Of a stretch of 64,000 bases of DNA, positions 21,680 through 32,760 are shown one piece after another. The notes beneath the pieces were generated by a model that saw only the letters and a list, made by a program, of their open reading frames with translations, had not been told where the DNA came from and ran no database searches. The stretch lies in NCBI GenBank assembly GCA_022495005.1, contig JAGYXB010000825.1, positions 5,518,001 through 5,582,000 of the forward strand. The letters are read 5' to 3'. The translations under genes were made by a program, and so were the position numbers. Origin of the DNA: Rhyacophila brunnea (Eukaryota > Arthropoda > Insecta > Trichoptera > Rhyacophilidae). Positions within the stretch are counted from its first letter, which is position 1. Each line of letters opens with the position of its first letter.

Positions 21680-22080
21680 GGCCGCATATGTTTAGTCGGC
21701 TACGCTGCTCTCAATAGAACAGTGACCGGTGTCGATTCCCAAAAAGTGACTCACGAAATTGTAACGATTTCTGGAGGAATCCTGGTGAATCCCGCCCGAG
21801 CGCAATCGCAGCATCCAGGGGGCGTATCCCCGGCTCTCCTCCCGGCCACGTGGCTGACGAGGGAGGGAGGGCGGGTTCGATGAACTCGCGACGTGTAGTA
21901 TCATGCACATACCCCGTAGTATTGCAACCCCCCACCCCCAACGCAGAGCCAGGGGATGATATTCAAACTGTATGGCTTAAAAGTTCCGCGCGGAGATAAA
22001 TAAGCACAGTTCGCGGTGGCTGCGAAATGCATAACGGATTATGGGGTTTTCAGAGTTTCAGCCACGCCGGAAACTGCGAG
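21680..22080 (+). repeat. GC-rich segment with tRNA-like start, possible SINE
   Basis: This is markedly more GC- and CpG-rich than its surroundings. TAGTCGGCTACGCTGCT and, 30-35 bp later, GGTGTCGATTCCC resemble A and B boxes of a tRNA-derived SINE. The body (GGGGGCGTATCCCCGG and so on) is unfamiliar. Two overlapping minus-strand ORFs are probably chance products of high GC. Alternatives are a promoter/CpG patch or an rDNA-like fragment that I could not match. Confidence 0.3.
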
Positions 22081-22109
22081 GATTGGGAATTGATATGTAA
22101 ATTAATTAA

Positions 22110-22242
22110 CTATTTTTTTTTATTCAACGATTAATTCACAAGATTTAAGAATGTAACATTCTAATTATTGAACATACTTAATTTTGAAAACATTTCTGAG
22201 AAGGAATCGACCCTACATCTCTGGGGTATCTAAGTGAGTATT
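22110..22242 (-). repeat. SINE family 2, truncated copy
   Basis: The block from ATTAATTCACAAGATTTAAG to a degenerate GGAATCGACCCTACATCTCT matches the body and B box of the SINE at 21133-21368. The head is lost. Confidence 0.65.
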
Positions 22243-22280
22243 ACAAAGGGCAATAGTTAAAATTTGTCGTAATTTAGTAT

Positions 22281-22420
22281 GACTCCTTTAGCATAGTGGA
22301 CTATGTGCGTGGGCGCGATACCCAAGAGATGCAGGTTCGAATTTTTCGACTTTTTTCAAATAAGATTTTTTGCTGTTGGTTGGTTCAAAATTATATATGT
22401 AAATTAATATTTTAATATAA
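22281..22420 (+). repeat. SINE family 2, plus-strand copy
   Basis: CCTTTAGCATAGTGGACTAT (A box) and GCAGGTTCGAATTTTTC (B box) are spaced like a tRNA. They are followed by CTTTTTTCAAATAAGATTTT and GGTTCAAAATTATATATG, which match the body of the 21133-21368 copy. No clear TSD. Confidence 0.65.
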
Positions 22421-22576
22421 CGTGAACAGTGGACTGTATCGGTGCGGAAAAACACCGCATGTGGACCCTTTTTTGCATTCAATGTAGTTCCTTCATAAAT
22501 GTTACGATAGTAAGTTGTTTGAAGATTCAAGAAATTCAGAGAATGTAAATAAAACGATAAACGATTTAAATGACCA

Positions 22577-22660
22577 CAAGCACATTTATTCTATCCGCAA
22601 GGCTGCTATCGGCGGCTATCGAGGGTAGTTTTTCATATTTCTAATCACTATAGCGATAAT
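22577..22660 (+). repeat. CTATTCTATACACAAG repeat, left-end fragment
   Basis: TTTATTCTATCCGCAAGGCT then GCTATCGAGGGTAGTTTTTC resembles the left ends at 31727, 58164, 61714 and 63790. The rest cannot be aligned by eye. Confidence 0.5.
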
Positions 22661-23069
22661 AACTATTGTCTCGGCAATCTCATTCTTCAAGAGTAAGCGA
22701 GATGCTATGTTGTCATTTTATGGCACTATTTGACAACGAGTGTCAATGGGATGTAGTTCGTTTTTTTACCAGCAGGATCGCTACTATCGTTCTACTGCGC
22801 AAGCGCAGATATTGCAAGGCCATATTGTCGCGTGAAAAAAAATTTGATTCATGCGTGCAATCTTGCAATTTTCACGATAATACGTGTTTACACATGCATT
22901 TTTTATTGTCGCCGCGATAATACGCACTGTCAGCAGTATTAACGGGGCATTATAATAAGCCGTGTAAGTTAAATCAACTTTGGTTCAGTAGTATTTTATT
23001 TATAACTGAACAAACCTAGAACCAAATTTTATTATTAGATATAGAAATGATTGTATTTGACACAGAGGC

Positions 23070-23515
23070 AGGCTTTGAAGATCCGACATAAATAGTCCAC
23101 ATTAAACTTTGTCAGTCATTTGTATTTGTTTTTATTGAACTAAGAGTACAAATTAGAGATGGTGTTGGTTAGTTTTTAAAAATCATTTAAACCTTGCCTA
23201 ACCAAAACATAATAGTTTTTGTATTATGTTATGGGTGATTCGACAAAATAGTTCACACTTTTTCATTCATACTGTTCTTCAATTTGTTTTCGTTGAATTA
23301 CACATGTTGTTGGTTATTAGTTGGTTGGCTATAGATAGCAGATAAAAAAAATATTATATCTATAAAATATACAATATTGTGAATGGTTTAATGGCATAAT
23401 TTTAGATATTTTAGAGATAAACGATTATTTTTTGATCATTATCAATTATGGCTTGGTTTCTCAGTGTTTAATTGAATTTTAAAAAACTAACCAACACCAC
23501 GTGTAAATTGTAGAC
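23070..23515 (+). repeat. Foldback hAT family V, both tips missing
   Basis: It runs from GATCCGACATAAATAGTCCA through the characteristic AAACTTTGTCAGTCAT, a central foldback and AACTAACCAACACCAC, matching the interior of 25932-26517. The terminal CAGTGGCGAAGGG is gone on both sides. At its right it meets repeat Z. Confidence 0.7.
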
Positions 23516-23518
23516 TTA

Positions 23519-24320
23519 CTTAACGGCCCACGTGCTCGTCGTAGGTCAAAATTGAGTTTTTATTGTATTTTCAAACCATGATCCTGGACACTCCTTAAAC
23601 GTTGTAGATAATCTATTTATATAATTTGAAAGCCTTATTATCCTTTATAGTTATTTTAAACATTTGATGACTGCATAAAGTATTTTTTTTACATAAAATA
23701 GTATTCTTTTAAACCTCTCGCTCTAATGTTTTAGAATATAGTCATATTTCGGTACATAACTGTGCAGTGGTGTTAAGATTTTTTACGTTTATTAATTTTA
23801 AACGCATTTATGAAACCATTAGTATAATTTATTACGAGATAATTTTTGTAAAATATTCACGATAAAAAATTATATTGATAATCTCTGTGATCCCAAATTT
23901 GACAAGAATTAGGCATTTTATTATTAAAAAAATCAGCAAGATTAACACATTTGAAGATGATTCTAAAGATACTTATTATAAGCTATGTCTTTGACCATTC
24001 AAGTGTGATAAACATCTTATGAATAATGATTGCTTTATAATAATTATTGAGCTAAGAATAAGGTAGTGTTTTTTTGAAATACGCCATTTCTTTTGTCATT
24101 TCCCAGTGGTTAAGCTACAACATACGGCCGTAGCCATAAATTGACAAACTATAATTGAAGTAGGGAGTAAAATGATATTGATGCGCGTGTTTGAACATGT
24201 ACCGTTTAAAAAAAATTAAAAAAAAACGGTTAGGTACATGTTCAAACACGCGCGTTAACATAATTTTACTTCCTACTTTAATTATAGTTTGTCAATTTAT
24301 GGCTACGGCCGTATTTTTTT
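23519..24320 (+). repeat. Long-TIR repeat family Z, copy 3, ending in a palindrome
   Basis: TAACGGCCCACGTGCTCGTC to GGTTAAGCTACAACATACGG follows copies 1 and 2. From 24124 the sequence ATACGGCCGTAGCCATAAAT...GAACATGTACCG is repeated in inverted order to 24317, giving a near-perfect inverted duplication of about 95-bp arms around an A-rich centre at 24215. Copies 1 and 2 lack this inversion. Confidence 0.7.
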
Positions 24321-24535
24321 TAGAAAGGAGTTCTTTGAAACAACCTACATCAATTATGTATTATTTATATAAATATATGTACCTATACATCATAATTTAG
24401 TCGAACTGTTGATGAATAAATTTGTTTATATAAAATTAAATAACTTTAGTAGGCTGTTTCAAAAAACACCCCTGTTAAATATTTCAAATGTCAGTTCTAC
24501 AGTTCTATAGTTCTGCATTCAACTGACGGATTAAT
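24318..24535. repeat. MITE-like family W, copy 2
   Basis: AGTTCTTTGAAACAACCTAC (left) and GTAGGCTGTTTCAAAAAACA (right) are inverted, as in 15200-15475. The homology with that copy continues outward on the right to TCTGCATTCAACTGACG. The outer left arm is replaced by the palindrome ending at 24317. Confidence 0.55.
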
Positions 24536-24550
24536 ACGTATTTCTGATAA

Positions 24551-24613
24551 AGTGTATTGTGGACTATCTATGTCGGATCTTAACAACCTACATCCACCCT
24601 TCTCCACTGCAAT
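24551..24613 (+). repeat. Foldback hAT family V, right-tip fragment
   Basis: GTCGGATCTTAACAACCTAC followed by CATCCACCCTTCTCCACTG is the right terminus only. The rest is absent. Confidence 0.6.
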
Positions 24614-24974
24614 GAGGTCTTTCATACACTCTATGTTGATTTACTTCATAAAAAATAAAGTATTAACTTTTGGCATATCGTCGGAAAAACTATACGCGTG
24701 TAAGGAATATGTTGTAGAGTAATTACCTATACGTTTTATAACTTTGCACCTTTTGCTAACTGATACGCCTATTTACCTGGTGACCTTCAATGATGTTGTT
24801 ATTTAACATCATTGATTACCTCGCATAAAATTAGATTAAATGATATTCATGTGTATTAATATATGTAGTAATAAATAAATGAATAGATAACATATGTAAA
24901 AAATATATTTTTAGAATATATTATATCATTTTCATCCTAGAACCGGAGTGCAAAGTTATGAAGCATATACTCTA

Positions 24975-25632
24975 CCTCAGGGGGGAACCAGGCCCGCCAT
25001 TATTAATTGTACTTCTGATTACGAATGACTTTTTTATAATTTTTTTAAAAATATTGACAATAGATTAAAATTTGAAGAATTTGTTGTTTCGTAAATGTAT
25101 TATCTCAGTACGTCTTCCTTGCGTCTCGTCTCACACTGTGTAACCACTATTTTCTACGTTGCACATCGTGACACATTTAAATACTTTTAACTCCGCGTTG
25201 CAAGGAAAAAAATATAAATGCCCATGAACTGGTAAAAAATTTGAATGGATTTCAATTAAAACTCACGTTATTCCTTCGACAAATATCGAATAACAACGTG
25301 GACCACTTTCCAACTTTGAAGTTGCTGAATATATCAGAATATAAATTTGAAGAATATGGTAAAATTATTAAAGCTCTGAATGACGATTTTTCACAAAGAT
25401 TTGGTGACTTCTGAGTAGAGTCTACCTATATCAGTTCCGAATAATATATGCACATAGATGAAAATGGCTAAACAAAATTATCAACGAAAAGTTTGGAACT
25501 CTTGGATAAGTTTACACTTGTGCATTCGGGCCATTGTGAGGGTGCTAGGGTGTCGTTTGGGGGGTGGGTGGGGGTGTTCGCTCAACTGAACCCCTTAACA
25601 CGTCATCTCCCCACACTGATACGCCACTGCTT
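24975..25632 (+). mobile_element. hAT transposon relic
   Basis: An internal transposase segment (25217-25414) and a right end whose reverse begins CAGTGGCGTATCAGTGTGGG indicate a hAT copy. The left end is taken at CAGGGGGGAACCAGGCC but does not match well, and no TSD is visible, so the left limit is approximate. Confidence 0.5.
25217..25414 (+). pseudogene. hAT transposase internal fragment without start codon
   Basis: Sixty-five codons read NAHELVKNLNGFQLKLTLF, then LRQISNNNVDHFPTLKLL, then SQRFGDF before a TGA. This fits the helical region of GTF2IRD2/ZBED-type hAT transposases, where 'F..KL.LF..QL..NN..HFP.L' is followed by 'F..RF.DF'. No ATG opens the frame, so simple ORF calling misses it. 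The homologous region would sit midway between the catalytic aspartates and the C-terminal dimerisation domain. The remainder is unrecognisable or deleted. Confidence 0.75.
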
Positions 25633-25931
25633 TGATTAGCATTAAAAATATATTTAGAACGGATCAAAGCGGTATGGACTTGTATATAGACATAAAAGAA
25701 AAACAGTGGGTATATTGATTATGGTTGTTTGTCATCCGTCTCCATGGTAACTACATTTTAGTTCCTGAATCCAAGAATTTGCATCAATCGGTGAGTGTTT
25801 GACATTATCCGACGTTCTATGAGATAAGTCGAATCAGTTTGTGTCACCTACCCGCACTATAAAATATCTTAACAAAAATGATGAGATTGCTGATTGTTTC
25901 TTACTTTTCGGTCATTGTTCACTCATTCTGG

Positions 25932-26517
25932 CAGTAGCGAAGGGTGGAGGTAGGCTGTTAAAAACCGCCATAAATAGTGCACATTAATCTTTGTTAGTCA
26001 TACGTATTTGTTTTTATTGAACTAAGACTACTATTTACAGATAGTGTCGGTTAGTTTTTAAAAAATCAATTAAACCCTGCCTTACTAAACAATAATGGTT
26101 TTGGTATACTTTGGGTGATACGACAAAATTGTGCACACTTTTTCATTCATAGGTACTTATATGTATTCGTTGGATTAAGAATACATATTACACCATTGTT
26201 GGTTAATTTTGTTTAAATTCATTATCCCTGCCTCAACCAAACAATAAATAGATAAAAAATATCATTCGATCTATATAGTATCTAATAGCCAAAATTATGT
26301 ATGACTTAATTACATAATTTTAGATATTTTCTAGATAGATGAGAACGTTTTGACTATTATCTATTATGGCTTGGTTTTCGTAGGGTTTAATTGAATAACC
26401 AACATCATCTGTAAATTGTAGTCTTATTTCAATGAAAACAAATATGTAGGACTCTCAAAGTTTGGTGTGCAATATTTTTGGCGGATCATAACAGCCTACC
26501 TCCACCCTTCGCCACTG
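25932..26517. mobile_element. Foldback hAT family V, intact reference copy with TSD
   Basis: The left end is CAGTAGCGAAGGGTGGAGGT, and the right end reversed is CAGTGGCGAAGGGTGGAGGT. The flanks are CATTCTGG on both sides (25924-25931 and 26518-26525). The 586-bp copy is largely one long imperfect inverted repeat: GTGCACATTAATCTTTG, the AGTCATACGTATTTG block, GTTGGTTA and GCCTCAACC words recur inverted in the second half. It is non-coding and must depend on a hAT transposase in trans. Confidence 0.92.
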
Positions 26518-26838
26518 CATTCTGGAGGTAGTTATATATGATTTTATATGTTCTTTTCATGTGGTCATAAATCATGTTATGTATTTTAAATGGAGATACG
26601 CTCTGCTCGTATAAATATAAACATCGCATTTCAAAAAGTTTTCCCATACATAAATTATGGGAAGTTAAAATTAATTTTCTAAAAAAGAGTTGTAGTCCGA
26701 CAAAGATTGGGATACTATGTTTTAGTTTTTGACGTGACAGAAAGGAAAGATTCCAGCTTTTTATGCGACTTGAATTCATAAGCAGGGACTAATCGTTTAT
26801 AATTATTGCTGTCTTGATAATGGTGTGACAACCAAAAT

Positions 26839-27077
26839 TTTATTCTTCTTTCGACCATGTCCAATCCTAATACGATCATACACCACAGAGTAGAGGTTTG
26901 TATTGACAGATTTTGTTTTTTACGAGAAATGGATGTCAGACACTTGCTCAACCTATTAGGTCCATACCCTGACACACACAAATTGAAAAACAATATGTGT
27001 ACTTGCCAGACCCAGGATTCGAACCTGGGATCCACGGCGATGTAGTCCAACGCCCGCGCGGCCACCGTGGGCGTTTC
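26839..27077 (-). repeat. tRNA-derived SINE, family 1, with 12-bp TSD
   Basis: The minus strand starts with GCCCACGGTGGCCGCGCGGG and has a B box in CCAGGTTCGAATCCTGGGTC. Next come AAGTACACATATTG, AATTTGTGTGTGTCAGGG, TTTCTCGTAAAAAACAAAAT and a GATCGTATTAGGATTGG tail palindrome. Flanks GACAACCAAAAT (26827-26838 and 27078-27089) are perfect duplications. The tail carries an extra GAAAGAAGAATAAA before the TSD. Confidence 0.9.
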
Positions 27078-27349
27078 GACAACCAAAATAGTTGTTGACT
27101 AATTAATAATGCTATAATAAAAAGTGATATATTTTGAAGTTAATGTCCCCAACAAATCACACCCGCCACACACCTCACCCGGTCTTAATCGGGCGTATCA
27201 CGGGACCCTACGTCTAGTCGTGAAGCATCCAGAAGCAGAATTTACATAACATTAAGTTAAGAGGTAAAAGGCCTAAGGGAGAGATGAGAACGTGAAGGCA
27301 AAAATTTAAAAAAAGTAATAAGTAACAAAAGCTAATACAAAACTGCCGA

Positions 27350-27435
27350 CACATGCAGCGCGTAGATCGCTTTTGTAACACTACTGCACGGCCGCCAGCC
27401 AGAGTGCGACATTCCGTACTCTAAGGAATCCATCG
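27350..27435 (-). pseudogene. LINE 3' fragment (family of 41690-42345)
   Basis: On the minus strand CYKSDLRAA is preceded by a short ALWLAAVQ-like stretch, similar to the end of the 41690-42345 LINE. About 30 codons remain, and the 3' tail is absent. Confidence 0.5.
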
Positions 27436-28177
27436 CCGTGGGCTATCCTCCATATCCCTTAGCCAGGTTGCACATAATAATCGTCTCGACTAGGATATGG
27501 TCAGAAATCAAATCAGACAGTGATGTCACGTGGCTAACCGATATGAATGAAAAACTGGTTCTGCACATATGCGCGGTTGCAATATTTAGCTAGTATTTAA
27601 GTTGCTGATCAGATTTTGCGTAGTTTTCTTAAGTCGAGTGTCACCAATGCGGAGGTCTCGTTGTTGGGAGACGAGACCGCTGTGATTGAGTGTGACCAGG
27701 AGGTGTAAATGGAGAGTCGTGATTTGGTGGTTGCCCCGATATTACAATACTTATGATAATATTACGAGGTCCTAATGTAGGTACAATGAGATATAGTGCG
27801 AAGCGATATAGATAGTGAGATTCGAACAGGCAGGGAACTTCTATTCGAGTGACATCTCCGAAAATTATTATTCGCAATTTACACAATCAAAATAATATTC
27901 TTTTTATTGAAATAATCGTATTATCTGGTAGTTGCGTCAATGGATAACTGACTAAGTGAAAATCGGATATGCAGAACTTATTATTGAGGTCAGTTTCTTA
28001 CCGAGTTTGCTATAATTTGACACTACGAAAAATAGATAAGATTTAATTTGTAATTCTGTATCTCTACACGTCATGTGTATTAAGATTGACAACAAAATCA
28101 TATCGACAAATTCGACGTGCTGCAGTCGAGACCAGTTTCTATGTGCGACCGGACTTAGTTATATAATCAATTAAAAT
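27436..28177. other. Intergenic, no feature supported
   Basis: No motif or repeat shared with the rest of the window is evident. A short CpG-richer piece lies around 28090-28160. Confidence 0.35.
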
Positions 28178-28595
28178 ATGTATCTTCTCTTCTTATTGTC
28201 CCATCCCCTAGCGGAGGTCGGCCACCATCAAGGCGATCTTATCTTTGTCGTCTGCAACCCGGAACAGTTCGGTGGAGCTGCACTCGTACCAATCACGGAG
28301 GTTCTTAAGCCACGAAATGCGGCGCTGTCCTCTGCTAAGATTCCCATTGATCTTTCCTTGAATGACAAGTTGGGGAATGCTGTATTTTTGTCCTCTCATA
28401 ATGTGGCTGAGGTATTGTAGTTTCTTGGTTTTGATACTACGTAGAACTTCTCGGTCCTTCCCCATTCGATTGAGAACTTCAACATTTGTCACCCGGTCAG
28501 TCCAAGGAATTTTGAGGATGCGTCTATACAGCCACATCTCGAAAGCTTCATGTATCCGTGACATATATTGGTTTAGCGTCCATACTTCCATATAA
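28178..28595 (-). pseudogene. LINE reverse transcriptase C-terminal region
   Basis: The minus-strand frame from 28591 (127 codons) opens with EVWTLN, then RIHEAFEMWLYRRILKIPW, DRVTNVEVLNRMGK, KKLQYLSHIMRG and a final GQRRISWLKNLRDW. This is the conserved 'FEMW.YRRILKI.W..R.TN.EVL.R' and 'KL.YLGHI.R' tail of insect non-LTR reverse transcriptases. The catalytic YxDD region lies further upstream and is not present. The frame is intact over its length, so this fragment is less decayed than most here. It is truncated at 28595, presumably by incomplete reverse transcription or later deletion. Confidence 0.88.
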
Positions 28596-28599
28596 TAAA

Positions 28600-29177
28600 A
28601 TATTTATATTAATTGGAAAATGTAAAAGTTGTGGAAGGGTAAACGGAAAAAAACTTACTTTGCCGGTCTTTCGCCAGATAATGCCAGAGAATAGAAGTTA
28701 GTGATGCTAGCGACTAGAACTGATGCCATCTCCCAGTGCTGCCGTGCCAAAATGCATAATGGGTGCTCGTTTTTCTTCGAATCCGCGACACGTGCACAAA
28801 ACTGCCCACTTCCATCTCATAAGAATCTTCGCAACAACATTGCTGTACTCACTTTGTATGTATAGCTTTAAAGCACCCCATCGTTTGAGGGTTTGAAATT
28901 GTCGGAATTTTAAACATGAATGGAGAATTTCTTTTTTCAAGGGGCTGTTTTGTATTTTTGCGACGACGAAAAAATCGTGGTGTTTTACATGGATTACGAA
29001 CCGATAGGGATGATAATATGAAAATTGGAAAAGTTTAGGCATTTTATTAAATAGACTGCGTTTAGAAAAAATAGGGCGTATTCCGGAGATATATTTTTTT
29101 ACAAACGGTTTACATGTTATTTTTATTTAGACTATCCCTATTGTCGCAGTTCAGAGCGTCCAGTTATATACCGTAGT
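28600..29177. other. Unassigned, ORF 28707-29042 (minus) not recognised
   Basis: A 111-codon minus-strand ORF is present but shows no domain I recognise. The plus strand over the same place is similarly open, which argues for base composition rather than selection. It may be part of an unrecognised repeat. Confidence 0.25.
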
Positions 29178-29705
29178 TAATTTTCTACAACACGTATCTC
29201 AAAAACACAACTTTTCAGGAGAGGCAAATAACAACTTCATTCTCTCAGTTTTTAATTCAGAAATAAAATGTCTTCTATGAAATATCCATTTAGAATAGTT
29301 ACACATATACCTATTCATGAAGAAAATGTAATGTTACGTCAATCGATCGCACTATACTTTCGACCGATCAGTCATATTGTCTGAGATACGAGAATGCGTT
29401 GCAACTTTACTGTCAGTCAATCCACAATATTACTGCAGTAAATACGTATATTGAGTTGAGAGAAAGTGCTTCAGTATAATCATCTGTTTGAGTTCAGTAT
29501 TCTGTATACTTACAAACACGTAACTCAAGATACGAGTTTATAATATTTAGAAGTCTTTTATTGTGATACGAGTTTTTTGCTATCATGATATAAAGTATGT
29601 TTTGAGATACGTATTAGTGGAATATGTGTGTATTCAAATTCTGAATTCATTGCATCAAATAACTCAAAACTGACAACAATTGAGATACGTGTTTGTAGAA
29701 AATTA
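29178..29705. mobile_element. TA-flanked element with repeated GAGATACG words
   Basis: The inverted ends are ATTTTCTACAACACGTATCT and, reversed at the right, ATTTTCTACAAACACGTATC. Each is flanked by TA (29178-29179 and 29704-29705). The word GAGATACG or AGATACGAG recurs in both orientations around 29200, 29385, 29530, 29567, 29604 and 29683. TA duplication suggests a Tc1/mariner-type helper, but no transposase is present. Confidence 0.6.
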
Positions 29706-29959
29706 TCGACGATATATTCAAACGTTTTGAGCATTTACCATCACTATATTATTATATTTTGCAATTAGACATCTGAATGAAATATTTGAGAGTGACATCC
29801 CACTGTCCCTGCAGGGCTATTCTAAATAGTTAAAGTGGTAACACGTTTCCGTTATTTTCATTGCTCCATAATTTAATTTGCCAACGATATTATGTTGTAT
29901 ATGTAGGAATGTATTATAAATATACACCTACCTACAGATTGCAGAAGTCTTTCAAATAT

Positions 29960-30462
29960 TATAAAAATAATTACAAGATAAAAAGAACTTTTTATAAACC
30001 ACGTTTTTAAATTTTCTGTTGAATCACATAAACTTGACAATTCTATGTAAATATTAATAAAAACTTTTTATTGTACTTGATAGAAATATGTACTGAATAA
30101 ATATTAAAGAATACTGAAATGTCATTTTGACATTTCATACTGATTTCCATAGTAACGCACGTATATATTAATAATTTAGTTGCTAGGACCCCAGACCCCT
30201 AGCAACCAATAATGGTGTCGAAATAACTTTTCATACAAAACAGAATTAACTGAAAATGAATTCAATTCTACTTAAAGATGGCCAAAAGTATTAAAAGAAT
30301 GCATTGTCGCGTGTTCTGATTTATTCTAAAAGTTTCAAATATCTAGGTAGTCGGGAAGTTAGTTAAAAATCTTGGACAGACAAGAAAAAATTTGTACTGC
30401 ACAAGAAAAAATCTGTACCGGACAAACAAGAATACGAGCTAATAAAAACGTGGTAAAATACG
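29960..30462. repeat. Repeat family R, copy 1
   Basis: It matches 51762-52224 along its length: GAACTTTTTATA, ATTTTCTGTTGAATCA, GAAATGTCATTTTGACAT, CATAGTAACGCACGTATATA and GAATACGAGCTAA. Near the ends ACCACGTTTTTAAA and AAAAACGTGGTAAA are inverted. A GTTGCTAGG..CCTAGCAAC hairpin lies at 30179-30206. It is non-coding. Confidence 0.65.
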
Positions 30463-31720
30463 GTACAGCGCACCATCTGCCTTAATGTATTTATCGGATT
30501 ATTTGCCGAGGAATGCGATGTTTTTTGCATGTATTATTTATGTCACGTGACCTCAGCATGTCTATCGCGATGTATGAAATACGATAGGCTCCGATGTCTA
30601 AGCCTAAAACCTTTGCGTATAATAGTATTGTCTATGACTGCAGCTTTGTCCAAAATAATTATTAGATAATTTAAAAAAAATATATATTAAGTAATTACTC
30701 ATATATAAATAAATATAGATAGTTTAAATAAAAAATAATTTTGATGATTTTTGAGGTAATATATAAATGTTTAGGAAATATATAATTTAAACTCATCGTT
30801 CAATTTTATGTCGTCAGTGTGCTATTTAAATTTCATAGAATTAGTGTGTACCTACCTAGTCATCGTATTATCTACTTATTTCCCGTAAGTTTACCTGACA
30901 AGTGTGTTCTTTTTAACTGATATATACAGCCTACTTCTTTCCAAAAGTCATCCTTCATCACTGTAATATAGTACATGGATTGACACTGTTGCCAGCAGGT
31001 ACCTACTTCACGTTATTTAATATAAACCGTATAGTATTTTCCATTTGTTTTTCACCGCAAACTGGTTTTGAGTGCGCTGATGGAGAAATAAAATGTAGTT
31101 GATAGCAAACGCAATCACTTATCTTATCCTCAGGTATCGATATCAATCGACTGGGCAAGTTAACTAATGGTAGATAAGTTTGTCTTGAAGACCGTAGATA
31201 GGTTAAGAGTTAAGTGATATGTTAGAATACCCCTCTGAATAGTCTTCAAAAGTGAACTCCCATTTTATCTAAAGTATAAAGTGTTTAATCAACGTGTGCC
31301 ACCAGCCAATGTCACCCATAACAACATTCACCCTTAAAATAATAAAAATAAAAAAGCCTTTTTATTTCTTACAGATGAAAAGTAAATGACAGTGAATTGA
31401 CTATATCTAATGTATATATAACCTATAATTATATCTGTTATGTATATACATATATATATATATATATTATATCTATCTATCTATGTATGATTTTTTATAT
31501 TTTATCTAAGTATATTTTTATATTTTTGTATAGTACATTTAAGATTTTTATTTTGTATATAATACTGATAAATAATATTTATATATTAAAGGCTGAAACT
31601 CCATTCCAAATCTCCATTTCTCCAATCTCCACTCCAAATCTCCATTTCAGCTGTATAGCTATTGTCAATACAGCTCACACTGTACAGCTGGTAAATCTAA
31701 TTACTGTGTATGCTTATTGA
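30463..31720. other. AT-rich intergenic with simple repeats
   Basis: No gene is seen. A TA/TATC-rich microsatellite region occupies about 31395-31580. A short imperfect tandem of TCCAAATCTCCATTT lies at 31603-31648. The hydrophobic ORF at 31397-31720 is simply translation of TA-rich repeats. Confidence 0.5.
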
Positions 31721-31726
31721 CTACAT

Positions 31727-31800
31727 CGCATCTATTCTATACACAAGGCTGCTATCAGTGGGTAACGAGGGTAGTTTATCATATTTATGTATTGAGGCGG
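31727..31800 (+). repeat. CTATTCTATACACAAG repeat, left end
   Basis: GCATCTATTCTATACACAAG followed by GGTAGTTTATCATATTTATG is shared almost exactly with 61718-61790. The RTE fragment begins where the homology stops (31800), which suggests the LINE inserted into it. Confidence 0.65.
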
Positions 31801-32034
31801 TTAATTTGGAAATGGGCGGGGCACATTGCTCGCCGAAAGGACGGCCGCTGGACAAATGCCGTCATCCAGTGGTACCCAAGGGGCATGAAACGGCCACAGG
31901 GCCGCCCTAAAAGCCGCTGGATTGACGAACTGGTAAAGTTCGGCGGAAATACGTGGCAGCGAATGACACAGGACCGAGAGAGTTGGAGAAAGCTTGGGGA
32001 GGCCTTCATCCAGCAGTGGATTGACCCCGGCTGA
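31801..32034 (+). pseudogene. RTE-like LINE reverse transcriptase, C-terminal end
   Basis: The plus frame reads LIWKWAGHIARRKDGRWT, then QGRPKSRWIDELVKF and finally WRKLGEAFIQQWIDPG before the stop TGA. 'W.GHIAR..D.RW' and 'GRP..RW.DE' are the conserved C-terminal blocks of the RTE family, and the TGATGATGATA after the stop is its 3' tail. It is open over the surviving 78 codons with no stops, so it is among the younger insertions. The 5' end and all catalytic domains are missing. Confidence 0.88.
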
Positions 32035-32546
32035 TGATGATATATTAAACAGTGTTATGTAAAATTTATATAGTATATATTTTTGTATTTGTAACTTAAA
32101 TAATATTTTCGTTTGTTTGTTTGTTTGGTTTGTGAGAACCCCTCTTCGAGTGAAGGCCTCCTCCAAAGAAAGAAATCCCACTGGACTCTGGGATAGATGC
32201 AAGGTTTGTTGTATTGTGTGGTTGTATTTTCCTTTGGAGGATCGAAGATCTCATACATGAACATACTTATAACAATAAACAAAAACCATCTTCCAATACG
32301 GCTGGTCACCGTGAAAGATCACGACCATAACCCTCCAAAGGAACATTCACCCTTAATATAACATAAATCCGTAGTATGTAATCAAATCGAATATAAATCA
32401 ATGATTAAATATAACACTTACCGACGACATATTATCATATAACGAAGTATTGGGAAAAAATGATTCTTACCTGTAACAAAGAGAAAACAAAAAATAATTA
32501 ATAATTATACATTCAAACAGTGGTGGCCAATTATGACAATAGATGT
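32035..32546. other. Intergenic, no feature supported
   Basis: AT-rich. A GTTTGTTTGTTTG run lies at 32112. Two AACATTCACCCTTAA words occur at about 31323 and 32343, a 15-base coincidence or small duplication. No gene. Confidence 0.4.
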
Positions 32547-32554
32547 CTCCACCC

Positions 32555-32707
32555 CAGGGCTCGAAATGGACCGGAACGCACCGGAGCGCCGTTTCGGTTC
32601 ATAACATCCCCAAAAGTATCGCTCCATCTCATGTAAATATTCATTTGACCGTCTGAGCGAGATATGTCATATAATAAAAAAAATCTAACACATCATTTTT
32701 TAAATCT

Positions 32708-32760
<53 letters not shown>

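Noticed and set aside
21692..21941. Overlapping minus-strand ORFs as a protein gene
   Set aside because: Two frames are open together over a GC-rich stretch, which is expected from composition. No domain is seen.
29178..29705. CRISPR-like array (repeated GAGATACG words)
   Set aside because: The words are short, irregularly spaced and in both orientations, in eukaryotic DNA. They are transposon subterminal sites.
31397..31720. Membrane protein ORF of 107 codons
   Set aside because: The hydrophobic Ile/Tyr stretch is the translation of a TATA/TATC-rich microsatellite.
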